Below, one piece after another: positions 1 to 5,710 of a stretch of DNA of 6,162 nt (the first letter of the stretch is position 1; every line of letters starts with the position of its first letter). Under the pieces are notes generated by a model. That model was not told where the DNA came from, did not search any database, and worked only from the letters and a program-made list of their open reading frames with translations. The DNA is from an uncultured Oscillospiraceae bacterium. GTDB taxonomy: Bacteria; Bacillota; Clostridia; Oscillospirales; Oscillospiraceae. The DNA lies in assembly GCA_900756495.1 (NCBI GenBank), contig CAAEKI010000259.1:1-6162 (forward strand). The letters are read 5' to 3'. Made by a program: the position numbers and the translations under genes.

Positions 1-726
1 CCGGCGGAACAGGCTGTTGTGCCGGGTATAGCCGCCCCAGTACTCCCCTTGGATATAGTGCTCCTTTTCATAAACCTCGTACCGGCATAACTGGGGCAGA
101 TTGGAATACCACGCCCCCTCCAGATGGGTATCAGCCACACGCAGGGACAGCCGCCAGTTTTGGGCGGTGTCATTGCGAATCATCAGATCCAGATAATTGT
201 AGAAACAGGTGGCCCCGCTGCCGAAAGGCTGGGTACGATCGGCGTCGGGAAAGACGTCGTACCCATGGCGGTGGCGCTCTGTTATCGTCAATGGGGTATG
301 GAGGGTCATCCAGTACAGAAGGTTGGTCATCTGGCACAGCCCACCTCCCACGCCGGAGGCTACGCGCCCGTTGCGCAGCACCATTCCCTCCCGGTAACCC
401 TTCCGCCGTGTGGGCCTGCCTACCATCTTCCAGAACGACAGGGTCTCCCCCGGCAGGAGCACCACGCCGTCCAATTTGGCGGCGGCCAAGCGGAGATTGG
501 TCACCTTGCTCCGCTGGAGATCCATTTCCACATCCTTCAGCCTGCGCAGCAACGGCGTACGGTGGGCGGCACAGAGATGGTGGCATCCGGAATCCAGCCG
601 CTTCCGCGCAAAGTGCAATCCACTGGTTAACCACAGGATCTGGCGGTAAATCTGAAGGCGCCAGGCGCCCAGCTTCAGGCGCAGCCCGCCTCTCAGCACC
701 GGTTCCGGGGTTATTGCCAGTTTCAT
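1..726 (-). CDS. VanW family protein, C-terminal end cut by the window edge
   Basis: Reading from the ATG at 726 gives 242 codons without a stop to the left edge, so the C-terminus is missing. The central part (about residues 85-185) carries the VanW-domain pattern: a LPGETLSFW motif near 91-99, a GVGGGLCQMTNLLYW motif at 125-139, then LHTPLTITERHRHGYDVFPD at 142-161, and FGSGATCFYNYLDL at 168-181. VanW is an accessory protein of VanB-type vancomycin resistance clusters, but most VanW-domain proteins in Clostridia are chromosomal, lie away from van genes and have no established function. No van ligase, VanX, VanY or sensor gene is near, so resistance should not be inferred. I see no clear signal peptide; the N-terminus is basic. 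The start is supported by a full AGGAGGTG five bases upstream. The gene begins 21 bases after the terminator of the HPr gene, so its expression probably depends on readthrough or a promoter inside that gene. Family call is firm, role unknown. Confidence 0.9.
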   Translation of the reverse strand, partial: MKLAITPEPVLRGGLRLKLGAWRLQIYRQILWLTSGLHFARKRLDSGCHHLCAAHRTPLLRRLKDVEMDLQRSKVTNLRLAAAKLDGVVLLPGETLSFWKMVGRPTRRKGYREGMVLRNGRVASGVGGGLCQMTNLLYWMTLHTPLTITERHRHGYDVFPDADRTQPFGSGATCFYNYLDLMIRNDTAQNWRLSLRVADTHLEGAWYSNLPQLCRYEVYEKEHYIQGEYWGGYTRHNSLFRR

Positions 727-731
727 TCCCG

Positions 732-739
732 CACCTCCT
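732..739 (-). promoter_or_regulatory. Ribosome binding site of the vanW-like gene
   Basis: The minus strand reads AGGAGGTG, a full match to the anti-Shine-Dalgarno end of 16S rRNA, five bases before the ATG at 726. It decides the start of the VanW-family frame over the out-of-frame ATG at 742, which itself overlaps this site. Confidence 0.85.
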
Positions 740-747
740 CATCTATC

Positions 748-777
748 AAAAAAAGCGCCGCTATGCGGCGCTTTTTT
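748..777 (-). terminator. Intrinsic terminator of the HPr gene, bidirectional in form
   Basis: A perfect 7-bp GC stem (755-761 GCGCCGC with 765-771 GCGGCGC) and a 3-base loop is flanked by seven A on the left and six T on the right. On the minus strand it lies 14 bases after the HPr stop codon and ends in a run of seven U, a textbook rho-independent terminator. Because both flanks are homopolymer tracts it could also stop plus-strand transcripts, although no plus-strand gene is visible. The A and T tracts can pair with each other and lengthen the stem. Confidence 0.92.
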
Positions 778-791
778 CTCTCGCGGGCAAC

Positions 792-1055
792 TTACTCAGA
801 GAAGTTGGTGGAAATCAGCTCAACCAGGGCCTCCACAGCTTCCTTCTCATCGGGACCGTCCGCAATCAGGTTGATGGAGGTCCCCTTCACGATACCAAGG
901 GAGAGCACACCCAACAGGCTCTTGGCATTGACTCTGCGCTCGTCCTTCTCCACCCAGATAGAACTCTTGAACTCGTTGGCCTTCTGGATAAAGAAGGTCG
1001 CCGGCCGCGCATGCAGGCCGACCTGATTGTTCACGACTGCCTCTTTCATATACAT
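792..1055 (-). CDS. ptsH: HPr phosphocarrier protein (PTS / catabolite control)
   Basis: This 87-residue protein has the length and both phosphorylation sites of HPr. GLHARPAT (13-20) contains the His15 that accepts phosphate from enzyme I and passes it to sugar-specific EIIA units. AKSLLGVLSLGI (44-55) contains Ser46, the site used by HPr kinase/phosphorylase in Firmicutes for CcpA-dependent carbon catabolite control. Presence of His15 argues against the Crh paralogue, which has another residue there. I chose the ATG at 1055: it puts the two sites exactly at 15 and 46 and has AGGGGG nine bases upstream. An ATG at 1085 would add ten residues with no ribosome binding site, and one at 1049 would drop two residues. 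The gene is monocistronic, with its own promoter and a strong terminator, and does not sit beside enzyme I. In some Clostridia such lone HPr proteins may be mainly regulatory; the sequence cannot say whether a sugar-transport PTS is present. Confidence 0.95.
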   Translation of the reverse strand: MYMKEAVVNNQVGLHARPATFFIQKANEFKSSIWVEKDERRVNAKSLLGVLSLGIVKGTSINLIADGPDEKEAVEALVELISTNFSE

Positions 1056-1064
1056 AAGCGTTAT

Positions 1065-1070
1065 CCCCCT
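1065..1070 (-). promoter_or_regulatory. Ribosome binding site of the HPr gene
   Basis: The minus strand reads AGGGGG, nine bases before the ATG at 1055. It supports that start over the upstream in-frame ATG at 1085, which would place this site inside the coding region. Confidence 0.75.
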
Positions 1071-1096
1071 AAGCTGCATTCGCATACTTCATATAT

Positions 1097-1125
1097 AGCA
1101 TATCAAATTTGGGTCAACCCGTCAA
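1097..1125 (-). promoter_or_regulatory. Probable sigma-A promoter of the HPr gene
   Basis: On the minus strand TTGACG (1125-1120) is followed by a 17-base spacer and TATGCT (1102-1097), with a TG one base before the -10 giving an extended -10 element. Transcription would begin near 1090, leaving a leader of about 35 bases. A second -35-like TTGACC (1117-1112) lies inside the spacer and could serve an alternative -10 in the TATATA stretch just downstream, but with a short spacer. The surrounding sequence is clearly more AT-rich than the flanking genes. Confidence 0.7.
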
Positions 1126-1212
1126 TGACATTTTACACAAATTACGTGTAGGAAACACAGGGTAATCACGGACAACTTAGTTACTTTCTGGTTATGAACC
1201 TCTGCCGGCCTG

Positions 1213-3588
1213 CTATCTCAGCTCTGCGATTGTAACCCCATCCTCCCCCTCGCCATAGCGGCCTGGACGGAAGGACTTGACATACCGGCTTCTTTTGAGG
1301 TGTTCCCGCACCGCCCGGCGCACCGCGCCGGTGCCTTTGCCGTGGATGATGCGCACCTCGTTCAGCTTGCCCAGAACTGCGTTGTCTAAGAAGATATCCA
1401 GGGCTCCGATAGCCTCGTCCGTCATCATCCCCCGCAGATCCACCTCAGGGGAGGCGCCCAGGGCACGGAGCTTGTGCTCGGCCCGCTGGACAAAGTGCTG
1501 CGCCTGCTTTTTGCTCTGGCTCTCCTCCCCCACCACGCGGACCTCTTCCTGCTTGGCGGAGATCTTCAAAATACCGGCCTGAAGCTGAAGCGTACCGTCC
1601 TTATTGACCGATAGGACCGCAGCCTGCGTGCCCATCTTCACCAGCTCCACAGTGTCCCCCGCTCTGGCAGGCCGGGTGGGCGGGGGAACGGGCTCTTCGG
1701 ACCGGGCGCCGAGGGCTTCCTCAGCTTGGTTGAGGCGCCCGCGCAGGGCGGCGCGCGCGTCGTTAACCGCCTGCCAGTCCTCCTCCCTGCGCTGCCTCCG
1801 GCGCATGTCGTTGAGTTCCTTGAACACCTGGTCCGCGGTGCTTCTGGCCTCGTCCAGGATGGCGCGGGCCTCGGCCTGAGCCTTCTCCACCGCTTTGGCC
1901 CGCTCGGCCTCCATTCTGGCCCGGTACTCCCGCACCGTCTTCGAGGACTCCTCCATCTCCCGCCGGAGTTTTTGGGCGGCCTCCTTCTCCTTCTCCATCT
2001 CCTGTCGCTGTTCATCCAACTGGGTGAGCACATCTTCAAAGCGGACATTCTCCGCATCAATCCGGGCCGCAGCCCTTTGAATGATATACTTGGGTAAGCC
2101 AAGCCGCTCCGAAATGGCAAAGGCGTTGGATTTCCCTGGAATGCCGACAAGGAGCCGGTAGGTAGGGGCCAGAGTCTCCACGTTGAACTCACAGGAGGCG
2201 TTCTCCACCCCCTTTGTGGTCATGGCATACACCTTGAGCTCCGCATAATGGGTGGTGGCGGCCACCAGGGCCCCCAGTTCCCGGGCGCTCTCAATGATGG
2301 CGGCGGCCAGGGCGGCCCCCTCAATGGGGTCGGTGCCCGCCCCCAGCTCGTCAAACAGAATCAGTGTACTGTTGTCCGCCTCCTTTAGAATGCCTACAAT
2401 GTTCACCATGTGGGAAGAGAAAGTAGACAGGCTCTGGGCGATGGACTGCTCGTCTCCCACGTCGGCCAAGACCCGGGAGAAGACCATAATATGGCTGTCG
2501 TCGGCCACTGGGATATGAAGGCCGCACTGGGCCATCAGGGTCAGCAGGCCGATGGTCTTGAGCGTCACCGTCTTGCCGCCGGTGTTGGGGCCGGTAATAA
2601 CCAGGGTGTCAAACGCCTCTCCCAGCATCAGATCGTTGGCCACCGCCTTGTCTGGAGGCAGCAGCGGATGGCGGGCTTTCCGCAGGAATATACCCCGTTT
2701 GGCAAGCTTGGGCTCGCAGGCCCGCATCTGGTAGGAGAGCTTGGCCCGGGCAAAGATACCGTCCAGCAGAATCAGCAGGTCGTAGTTCTGCGCGATATCC
2801 TCCTTGAACTGCGCGCACTCGGCGGAGAGCTCGGCCAGAATCCGCTCAATCTCCTTTTCCTCCCTGGCCTGGAGCTCCCGCAGCTCGTTGTTTGCCTTCA
2901 CCACCCCCATGGGTTCGATAAAGAAGGTGCTCCCGGAGGAGGACACGTCATGAACCAGGCCGGGGATCTCGTTCTTATGCTCAGCCTTCACCGGCACCAC
3001 GTAGCGGTCGGACCGCATCGTGATGATGGACTCCTGGAGATAGCGGGCCTGGCTGGAGGAGATGAGCTTTTGCAAAATCTCCCGGACCTTGGAGGATGTG
3101 GCACGGATGTGCCGCCGGATCGAGGCCAGCTCCGGGCTTGCCGCATCGGCGATCTCATCCTCTCCCAGGATCGAGCCGGTAATCTTTTCCTCCAGGAACC
3201 GGTTGGGGGTCAGGGAGGCGAAGAGGTGGTCGATACAGGTCTTGGCGTTTCCCTCTCCCGCAGCATAGTCTTTGGCGGTGCGGGCACACCGGAGAACTGC
3301 GGCGATGTCCAGCAGCTCCCTGGTGTTGAGAGAGCCGCCCATATCAGATCGCTGGAGAGACGCCCACACCGGCCTTACCCCCGAAAAAGAGGGCGAGCCC
3401 CTTAAGGCGGTCATCTGCACGGCGGCGCTGGTCTCAGCCAGGGCCCGCGCCACGTCGTCAGGGTCAGTCATGGGCCGCAGCTTCAGCGCCCGCTCCTTCC
3501 CCTCCTCGGTCACCGCCTGATCAGAGAGCTTCTCCAGCACGCGGGGCAGCTCCAAAATATGAATCGATTTTTCAAACAACTCGCTCAT
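1213..3588 (-). CDS. mutS2: Endonuclease MutS2 (MutS ATPase with Smr domain)
   Basis: At 791 residues this is a full-length MutS2 (the Bacillus subtilis protein is about 785). The N-terminal half holds the core and clamp regions without the mismatch-binding domain of MutS. The ATPase follows: Walker A GPNTGGKT (333-340), the STFSSHM signature region (388-394), Walker B LILFDE (409-414), and TTHYAELK (445-452). A highly charged coiled coil spans about 517-605, then a KOW-like segment (about 643-687). The C-terminal Smr domain (about 714-791) has VDLRG (716-720) and HGKGTG (749-754), the motifs tied to nuclease activity. MutS2 is a cytoplasmic dimer reported to limit homologous recombination in some species and, in B. 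subtilis, to act on collided ribosomes; it is not part of MutL-dependent mismatch repair. The start at 3588 has GGGAG about nine bases upstream. All key residues I can check are intact. It is separated from both neighbours by more than 150 bases, so probably transcribed alone. Confidence 0.97.
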   Translation of the reverse strand: MSELFEKSIHILELPRVLEKLSDQAVTEEGKERALKLRPMTDPDDVARALAETSAAVQMTALRGSPSFSGVRPVWASLQRSDMGGSLNTRELLDIAAVLRCARTAKDYAAGEGNAKTCIDHLFASLTPNRFLEEKITGSILGEDEIADAASPELASIRRHIRATSSKVREILQKLISSSQARYLQESIITMRSDRYVVPVKAEHKNEIPGLVHDVSSSGSTFFIEPMGVVKANNELRELQAREEKEIERILAELSAECAQFKEDIAQNYDLLILLDGIFARAKLSYQMRACEPKLAKRGIFLRKARHPLLPPDKAVANDLMLGEAFDTLVITGPNTGGKTVTLKTIGLLTLMAQCGLHIPVADDSHIMVFSRVLADVGDEQSIAQSLSTFSSHMVNIVGILKEADNSTLILFDELGAGTDPIEGAALAAAIIESARELGALVAATTHYAELKVYAMTTKGVENASCEFNVETLAPTYRLLVGIPGKSNAFAISERLGLPKYIIQRAAARIDAENVRFEDVLTQLDEQRQEMEKEKEAAQKLRREMEESSKTVREYRARMEAERAKAVEKAQAEARAILDEARSTADQVFKELNDMRRRQRREEDWQAVNDARAALRGRLNQAEEALGARSEEPVPPPTRPARAGDTVELVKMGTQAAVLSVNKDGTLQLQAGILKISAKQEEVRVVGEESQSKKQAQHFVQRAEHKLRALGASPEVDLRGMMTDEAIGALDIFLDNAVLGKLNEVRIIHGKGTGAVRRAVREHLKRSRYVKSFRPGRYGEGEDGVTIAELR

Positions 3589-3619
3589 TGGTCTACGCTC
3601 CCTGTTTGATGTAGCTATA

Positions 3620-3628
3620 TCTATATCA
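3620..3628 (-). promoter_or_regulatory. Possible extended -10 promoter of mutS2
   Basis: The minus strand reads TGATATAGA, an extended -10 (TGn followed by TATAGA) in an AT-rich patch of about 40 bases that contrasts with GC-rich surroundings. Transcription would begin near 3613, about 25 bases before the mutS2 ATG. I find no good -35 at 16-18 bases, so this is a weak call resting on the extended -10 and the base composition. Confidence 0.4.
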
Positions 3629-3725
3629 GGTATATTGTGTGCCGCAGACGGCGGACTTATTGCGCCTATCCCCTGCGGCCGCCTCTCATTTTCTCACAAC
3701 CTCATCTGTTCGGCAAGAACGCAGA

Positions 3726-3755
3726 GGGACGGCGGCGCGCGCTGCACCGCCGCCC
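3726..3755 (-). terminator. Possible hairpin terminator after the alcohol dehydrogenase gene
   Basis: Nine bases after the TAG of the dehydrogenase gene the minus strand can fold GGG-CGGCGG (3755-3747) with CCGCCG-T-CCC (3735-3726), a 9-bp GC stem with one bulged base and an 11-base loop. The bases that follow contain only a scattered U-rich stretch (CTCTGCGTTCTT), so it is weaker than a classical intrinsic terminator. It may instead only stabilise the 3' end of the operon transcript. Confidence 0.4.
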
Positions 3756-3764
3756 AGGGTCTGT

Positions 3765-4976
3765 CTATGCCCGAACCTTGTCGATCAGCGTGCAGAACTC
3801 CTCCCGGCCCCAGAGAACGGGGACGGGATAGAGGGGATTGGCCTCCTTCATGGCCCAGGAGATGATCTGGGGCACGTCCTCACTCTTAATCATATCCAGC
3901 TTCTCAGGGATCTTCATCTCCCGCTTCAGCGCTTCCATCCAGTCCAGAAATGCCAGCGCCCGCTCCTCCTGGGTGTTTCCCTCCATGCCGCAGATCTCCG
4001 CCAATCTGGAGAGCTGAGGATAGACGGCGGCACCAAATTCTCTCATAACCCAAGGCAGCAGCACCGACATGGCCAGGCCGTGGGGCGTGCCGTAGAGCCC
4101 GCCCAGCGTGTGGCCGATAGCGTGGACATAGCCTACGCACCCCCTGGTAAAAGCCCGCCCGGCCTTAAAGGCGGCAATCTGCATATTCTGGCGGGCCTCC
4201 AGGTTCTTTCCGTCCCGGTAGGCGGTGAGCAGGCTGCTATGAATCAGCTTGACCGCCTCCTCGGCATAGCGCTTTTCCAAAGGCGTGTTGTAAGTACCGT
4301 TGGTATAGGCCTCCACAGCGTGGCACAGAGCATCCATGCCGGTGGTGGCTGTAATGAAGGGCGGAAGGCCGATGGTGAGCTCCGGGTCCAGGACAGCGCG
4401 GATGGGCAGCAGCACCGTATCGTTGATAGAGGCCTTGTGGTGGGTGGCGGCATCGGTAATCACAGCGGCCACCGTGGTCTCCGATCCGGTGCCCGCCGTG
4501 GTGGGCACCGCAAAGAAAGGCGGGAACCGGCGCCGGCGCCGCACCTTGAGGATCCCCTGGAGCTGGGCGACCGTCTTTCCCGGCCGGACCGCCAGGGCTC
4601 CGATCCCCTTTGCACAGTCCATAGGGGATCCGCCGCCAAAGGCCACCAGAGCCTGGCACCCGTTGGCTTGGTAGAGTCTGAGGCCCTCCTCCACATTCTC
4701 ACTGGTGGGGTTGGGGCATACGCCGTCGTAGACCGTGTACGCCACTCCGGCGGCCTCCATCGCCTCCAGCATGGGGGCAGGCAGCCCCAGGGCCATAAGG
4801 CTGGCATCGGCCACCACCAGCACGTTGTCAATGCCCATACTCCGAATCACAGCCGGGAGCTCCTTCACTTTGCCCGGCCCCTCCAGCGTTACGGGTGTGC
4901 GGTATCCAAGAAAATAGTTTCCAACTTTAAATACCGCCTGATAAATCCGGCAGTACGCCTTAAACAGCGCGTTCAT
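3765..4976 (-). CDS. Iron-containing alcohol dehydrogenase (group III ADH family)
   Basis: This 403-residue protein belongs to the iron-dependent alcohol dehydrogenase family, cytoplasmic enzymes that interconvert aldehydes or ketones and alcohols with NAD(H) or NADP(H). The cofactor-binding part shows FGGGSPMDCAKG (113-124) and PTTAGTGSE (158-166). The four expected metal ligands are visible: Asp215 and His219 in GMDALCHAVEAY (213-224), His285 in YVHAIGHTLGG (283-293) and His299 in GTPHGLA (296-302). Their spacing (4 and 14 residues) matches that of FucO-type enzymes. A run of five arginines (146-150) lies before the TTAGTGSE strand, and about 25 extra residues precede the usual family start. 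The start has AAGGAGG eight bases upstream. It is the last gene of the operon, 13 bases behind the polyferredoxin gene. The context suggests it reduces, or produces, the aldehyde handled by the AOR-type enzyme. The substrate and the choice between NADH and NADPH cannot be read from the sequence. Confidence 0.93.
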   Translation of the reverse strand: MNALFKAYCRIYQAVFKVGNYFLGYRTPVTLEGPGKVKELPAVIRSMGIDNVLVVADASLMALGLPAPMLEAMEAAGVAYTVYDGVCPNPTSENVEEGLRLYQANGCQALVAFGGGSPMDCAKGIGALAVRPGKTVAQLQGILKVRRRRRFPPFFAVPTTAGTGSETTVAAVITDAATHHKASINDTVLLPIRAVLDPELTIGLPPFITATTGMDALCHAVEAYTNGTYNTPLEKRYAEEAVKLIHSSLLTAYRDGKNLEARQNMQIAAFKAGRAFTRGCVGYVHAIGHTLGGLYGTPHGLAMSVLLPWVMREFGAAVYPQLSRLAEICGMEGNTQEERALAFLDWMEALKREMKIPEKLDMIKSEDVPQIISWAMKEANPLYPVPVLWGREEFCTLIDKVRA

Positions 4977-4984
4977 CTCGTACT

Positions 4985-4991
4985 CCTCCTT
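4985..4991 (-). promoter_or_regulatory. Ribosome binding site of the alcohol dehydrogenase gene
   Basis: The minus strand reads AAGGAGG eight bases before the ATG at 4976. Its first two bases are part of the TAA stop codon (4992-4990) of the polyferredoxin gene, so a ribosome ending the upstream gene stands on this site, which fits coupled translation. Confidence 0.85.
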
Positions 4992-5448
4992 ATCCCTTTC
5001 CAGCCGCCGCCGGGACAGGTGCGGGCCGCCGGGACGTCATGACGACGGCCCCTACGGGACAGCGGTCGGCGCAGATGCCGCAGCCAACACAAGTCTCGGC
5101 CTCGCAAAGCACGGCAAAAAGGGCAATATCTCCGTGGAAGCGGGGCTCAGAGATAGCCAGACTTTCGGTGGGGCAGTTCTCCACGCATACCGAACAGGCG
5201 GCGCAAAGGGTTTCGTCCACCTCTGGTATGTACCACTGTTCCCGGGGCAGGCGGGACACGCCGCCTCCCTGGTCGTTAACCACCGCGCCGAAGGCGCACA
5301 GGCGGCCGCATACCCCGCAGCTCACACAGCGATCCGGGTCAATCCGGTGGAGCTGCTTGGGCGCCCCGTCAATCGCCTTCACAGGGCAGTGCCTGGCGCA
5401 TAGGGTACAGCCCCTGCACCGGTCGGTAATGCGATAAGACACGGCCAT
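4990..5448 (-). CDS. Polyferredoxin with four [4Fe-4S] motifs, probable AOR electron-transfer subunit
   Basis: The 152 residues hold four complete CxxCxxCxxxC motifs: Cys11/14/17/21, 41/44/47/51, 82/85/88/92 and 120/123/126/130. The first, third and fourth end in Cys-Pro; the second ends in Cys-Ala. This arrangement predicts four [4Fe-4S] clusters and a cytoplasmic electron carrier with no membrane segment. An extra Cys115 lies just before the fourth motif, and the last 14 residues form a Pro/Ala-rich, probably flexible tail. Small four-cluster proteins of this kind are known as the partner subunit of bacterial tungsten AOR-type enzymes (AorA or WorS type), and its place two genes after the AOR-like gene supports that role. 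I infer that it passes electrons between the AOR active site and ferredoxin or another carrier. A free-standing ferredoxin for other enzymes remains possible. The ATG at 5448 follows a full AGGAGGTG, and the upstream stop is ten bases away. Confidence 0.9.
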   Translation of the reverse strand: MAVSYRITDRCRGCTLCARHCPVKAIDGAPKQLHRIDPDRCVSCGVCGRLCAFGAVVNDQGGGVSRLPREQWYIPEVDETLCAACSVCVENCPTESLAISEPRFHGDIALFAVLCEAETCVGCGICADRCPVGAVVMTSRRPAPVPAAAGKG

Positions 5449-5449
5449 A

Positions 5450-5457
5450 CACCTCCT
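5450..5457 (-). promoter_or_regulatory. Ribosome binding site of the polyferredoxin gene
   Basis: The minus strand reads AGGAGGTG ending one base before the ATG at 5448, with only three bases between AGGAGG and the start. The match is complete but the spacing is short. The stop of the MoaD-like gene (5461-5459) lies just upstream. Confidence 0.75.
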
Positions 5458-5458
5458 G

Positions 5459-5710
5459 TCAACCGCCGCTGGCGGGCGTCATCAGCACTACCTGGTCGCC
5501 GTCCGCCAGTGTCCGCCGCGGGCGGCTCTCTTTCCCGTTGACCAGGACAATGCAGCCGCGCAGTTCTTTTATGCTTACAGTCTCCCGCCCCAGCTCCGCC
5601 GAGAGGGCAGAGAGCTGCCGGAAGAGCTCGTCCAGGCTGGTGCAGTCCAGCCGGTACTCCCGCAGTCCGGAGCGCAGGCGCAGCGCGCCGAAAAGCTTTA
5701 CTGTCACCAT
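5459..5710 (-). CDS. MoaD/ThiS-family sulfur carrier protein
   Basis: This 83-residue protein has the size and shape of the beta-grasp sulfur carriers: a first strand VTVKLFGALR (2-11), a helix region around 25-41, the IVLVNGK strand (54-60), the turn LADGDQVVLMTP (68-79), and a C-terminal Gly-Gly (82-83). In this family the terminal diglycine is adenylated by a MoeB/ThiF-type enzyme and turned into a thiocarboxylate that donates sulfur; MoaD supplies the dithiolene sulfurs of molybdopterin. Lying directly after an AOR-like gene, it most likely serves the tungsten-pterin cofactor of that enzyme, perhaps in place of or beside a housekeeping MoaD. No partner MoaE or MoeB gene is in the window. 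Its ATG overlaps the AOR stop as TGATG, and its ribosome binding site (AGGAGG-like) is inside the AOR coding end. A ThiS role in thiamine synthesis is less likely from context. Confidence 0.88.
   Translation of the reverse strand: MVTVKLFGALRLRSGLREYRLDCTSLDELFRQLSALSAELGRETVSIKELRGCIVLVNGKESRPRRTLADGDQVVLMTPASGG

Noticed and set aside
1..726. Vancomycin resistance cluster
   Set aside because: Only a VanW-domain protein is present. None of the ligase, dehydrogenase, dipeptidase or two-component genes is seen, and VanW-domain proteins are common outside resistance clusters.
170..742. A 190-codon minus-strand frame starting at 742
   Set aside because: It is a frame-shifted reading of the vanW-like gene. 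Its ATG overlaps the ribosome binding site of the real start at 726, and the product is an Arg/Gly/Pro-rich string with no domain.
1056..1085. A ten-residue N-terminal extension of HPr from the ATG at 1085
   Set aside because: The added residues do not fit HPr, would move His15 and Ser46 out of their usual numbering, and the ATG at 1055 has the ribosome binding site.
1133..1150. Inverted repeat TACAC / GTGTA upstream of the HPr promoter
   Set aside because: The stem is only five AT-containing pairs with a seven-base loop and has no T tract on either strand, so it is neither a terminator of mutS2 nor a clear operator.
291..1151. A 286-codon plus-strand open frame
   Set aside because: It runs antisense through the vanW-like gene, the terminator hairpin and the whole HPr gene, so it cannot be a real gene in this layout.
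2410..3405. A 331-codon plus-strand open frame
   Set aside because: It is fully antisense to mutS2, whose product is complete and motif-rich; no domain is recognisable in the plus-strand product.
3640..3656. Small GCCG/CGGC hairpin between the dehydrogenase gene and mutS2
   Set aside because: The four-base stem has no T tract and is likely by chance at this GC content; I do not call a terminator or riboswitch from it.
3639..5042. A 467-codon plus-strand open frame
   Set aside because: It is antisense to the alcohol dehydrogenase gene, which has all family motifs. The product has no recognisable domain and a composition typical of antisense frames in GC-rich coding DNA.
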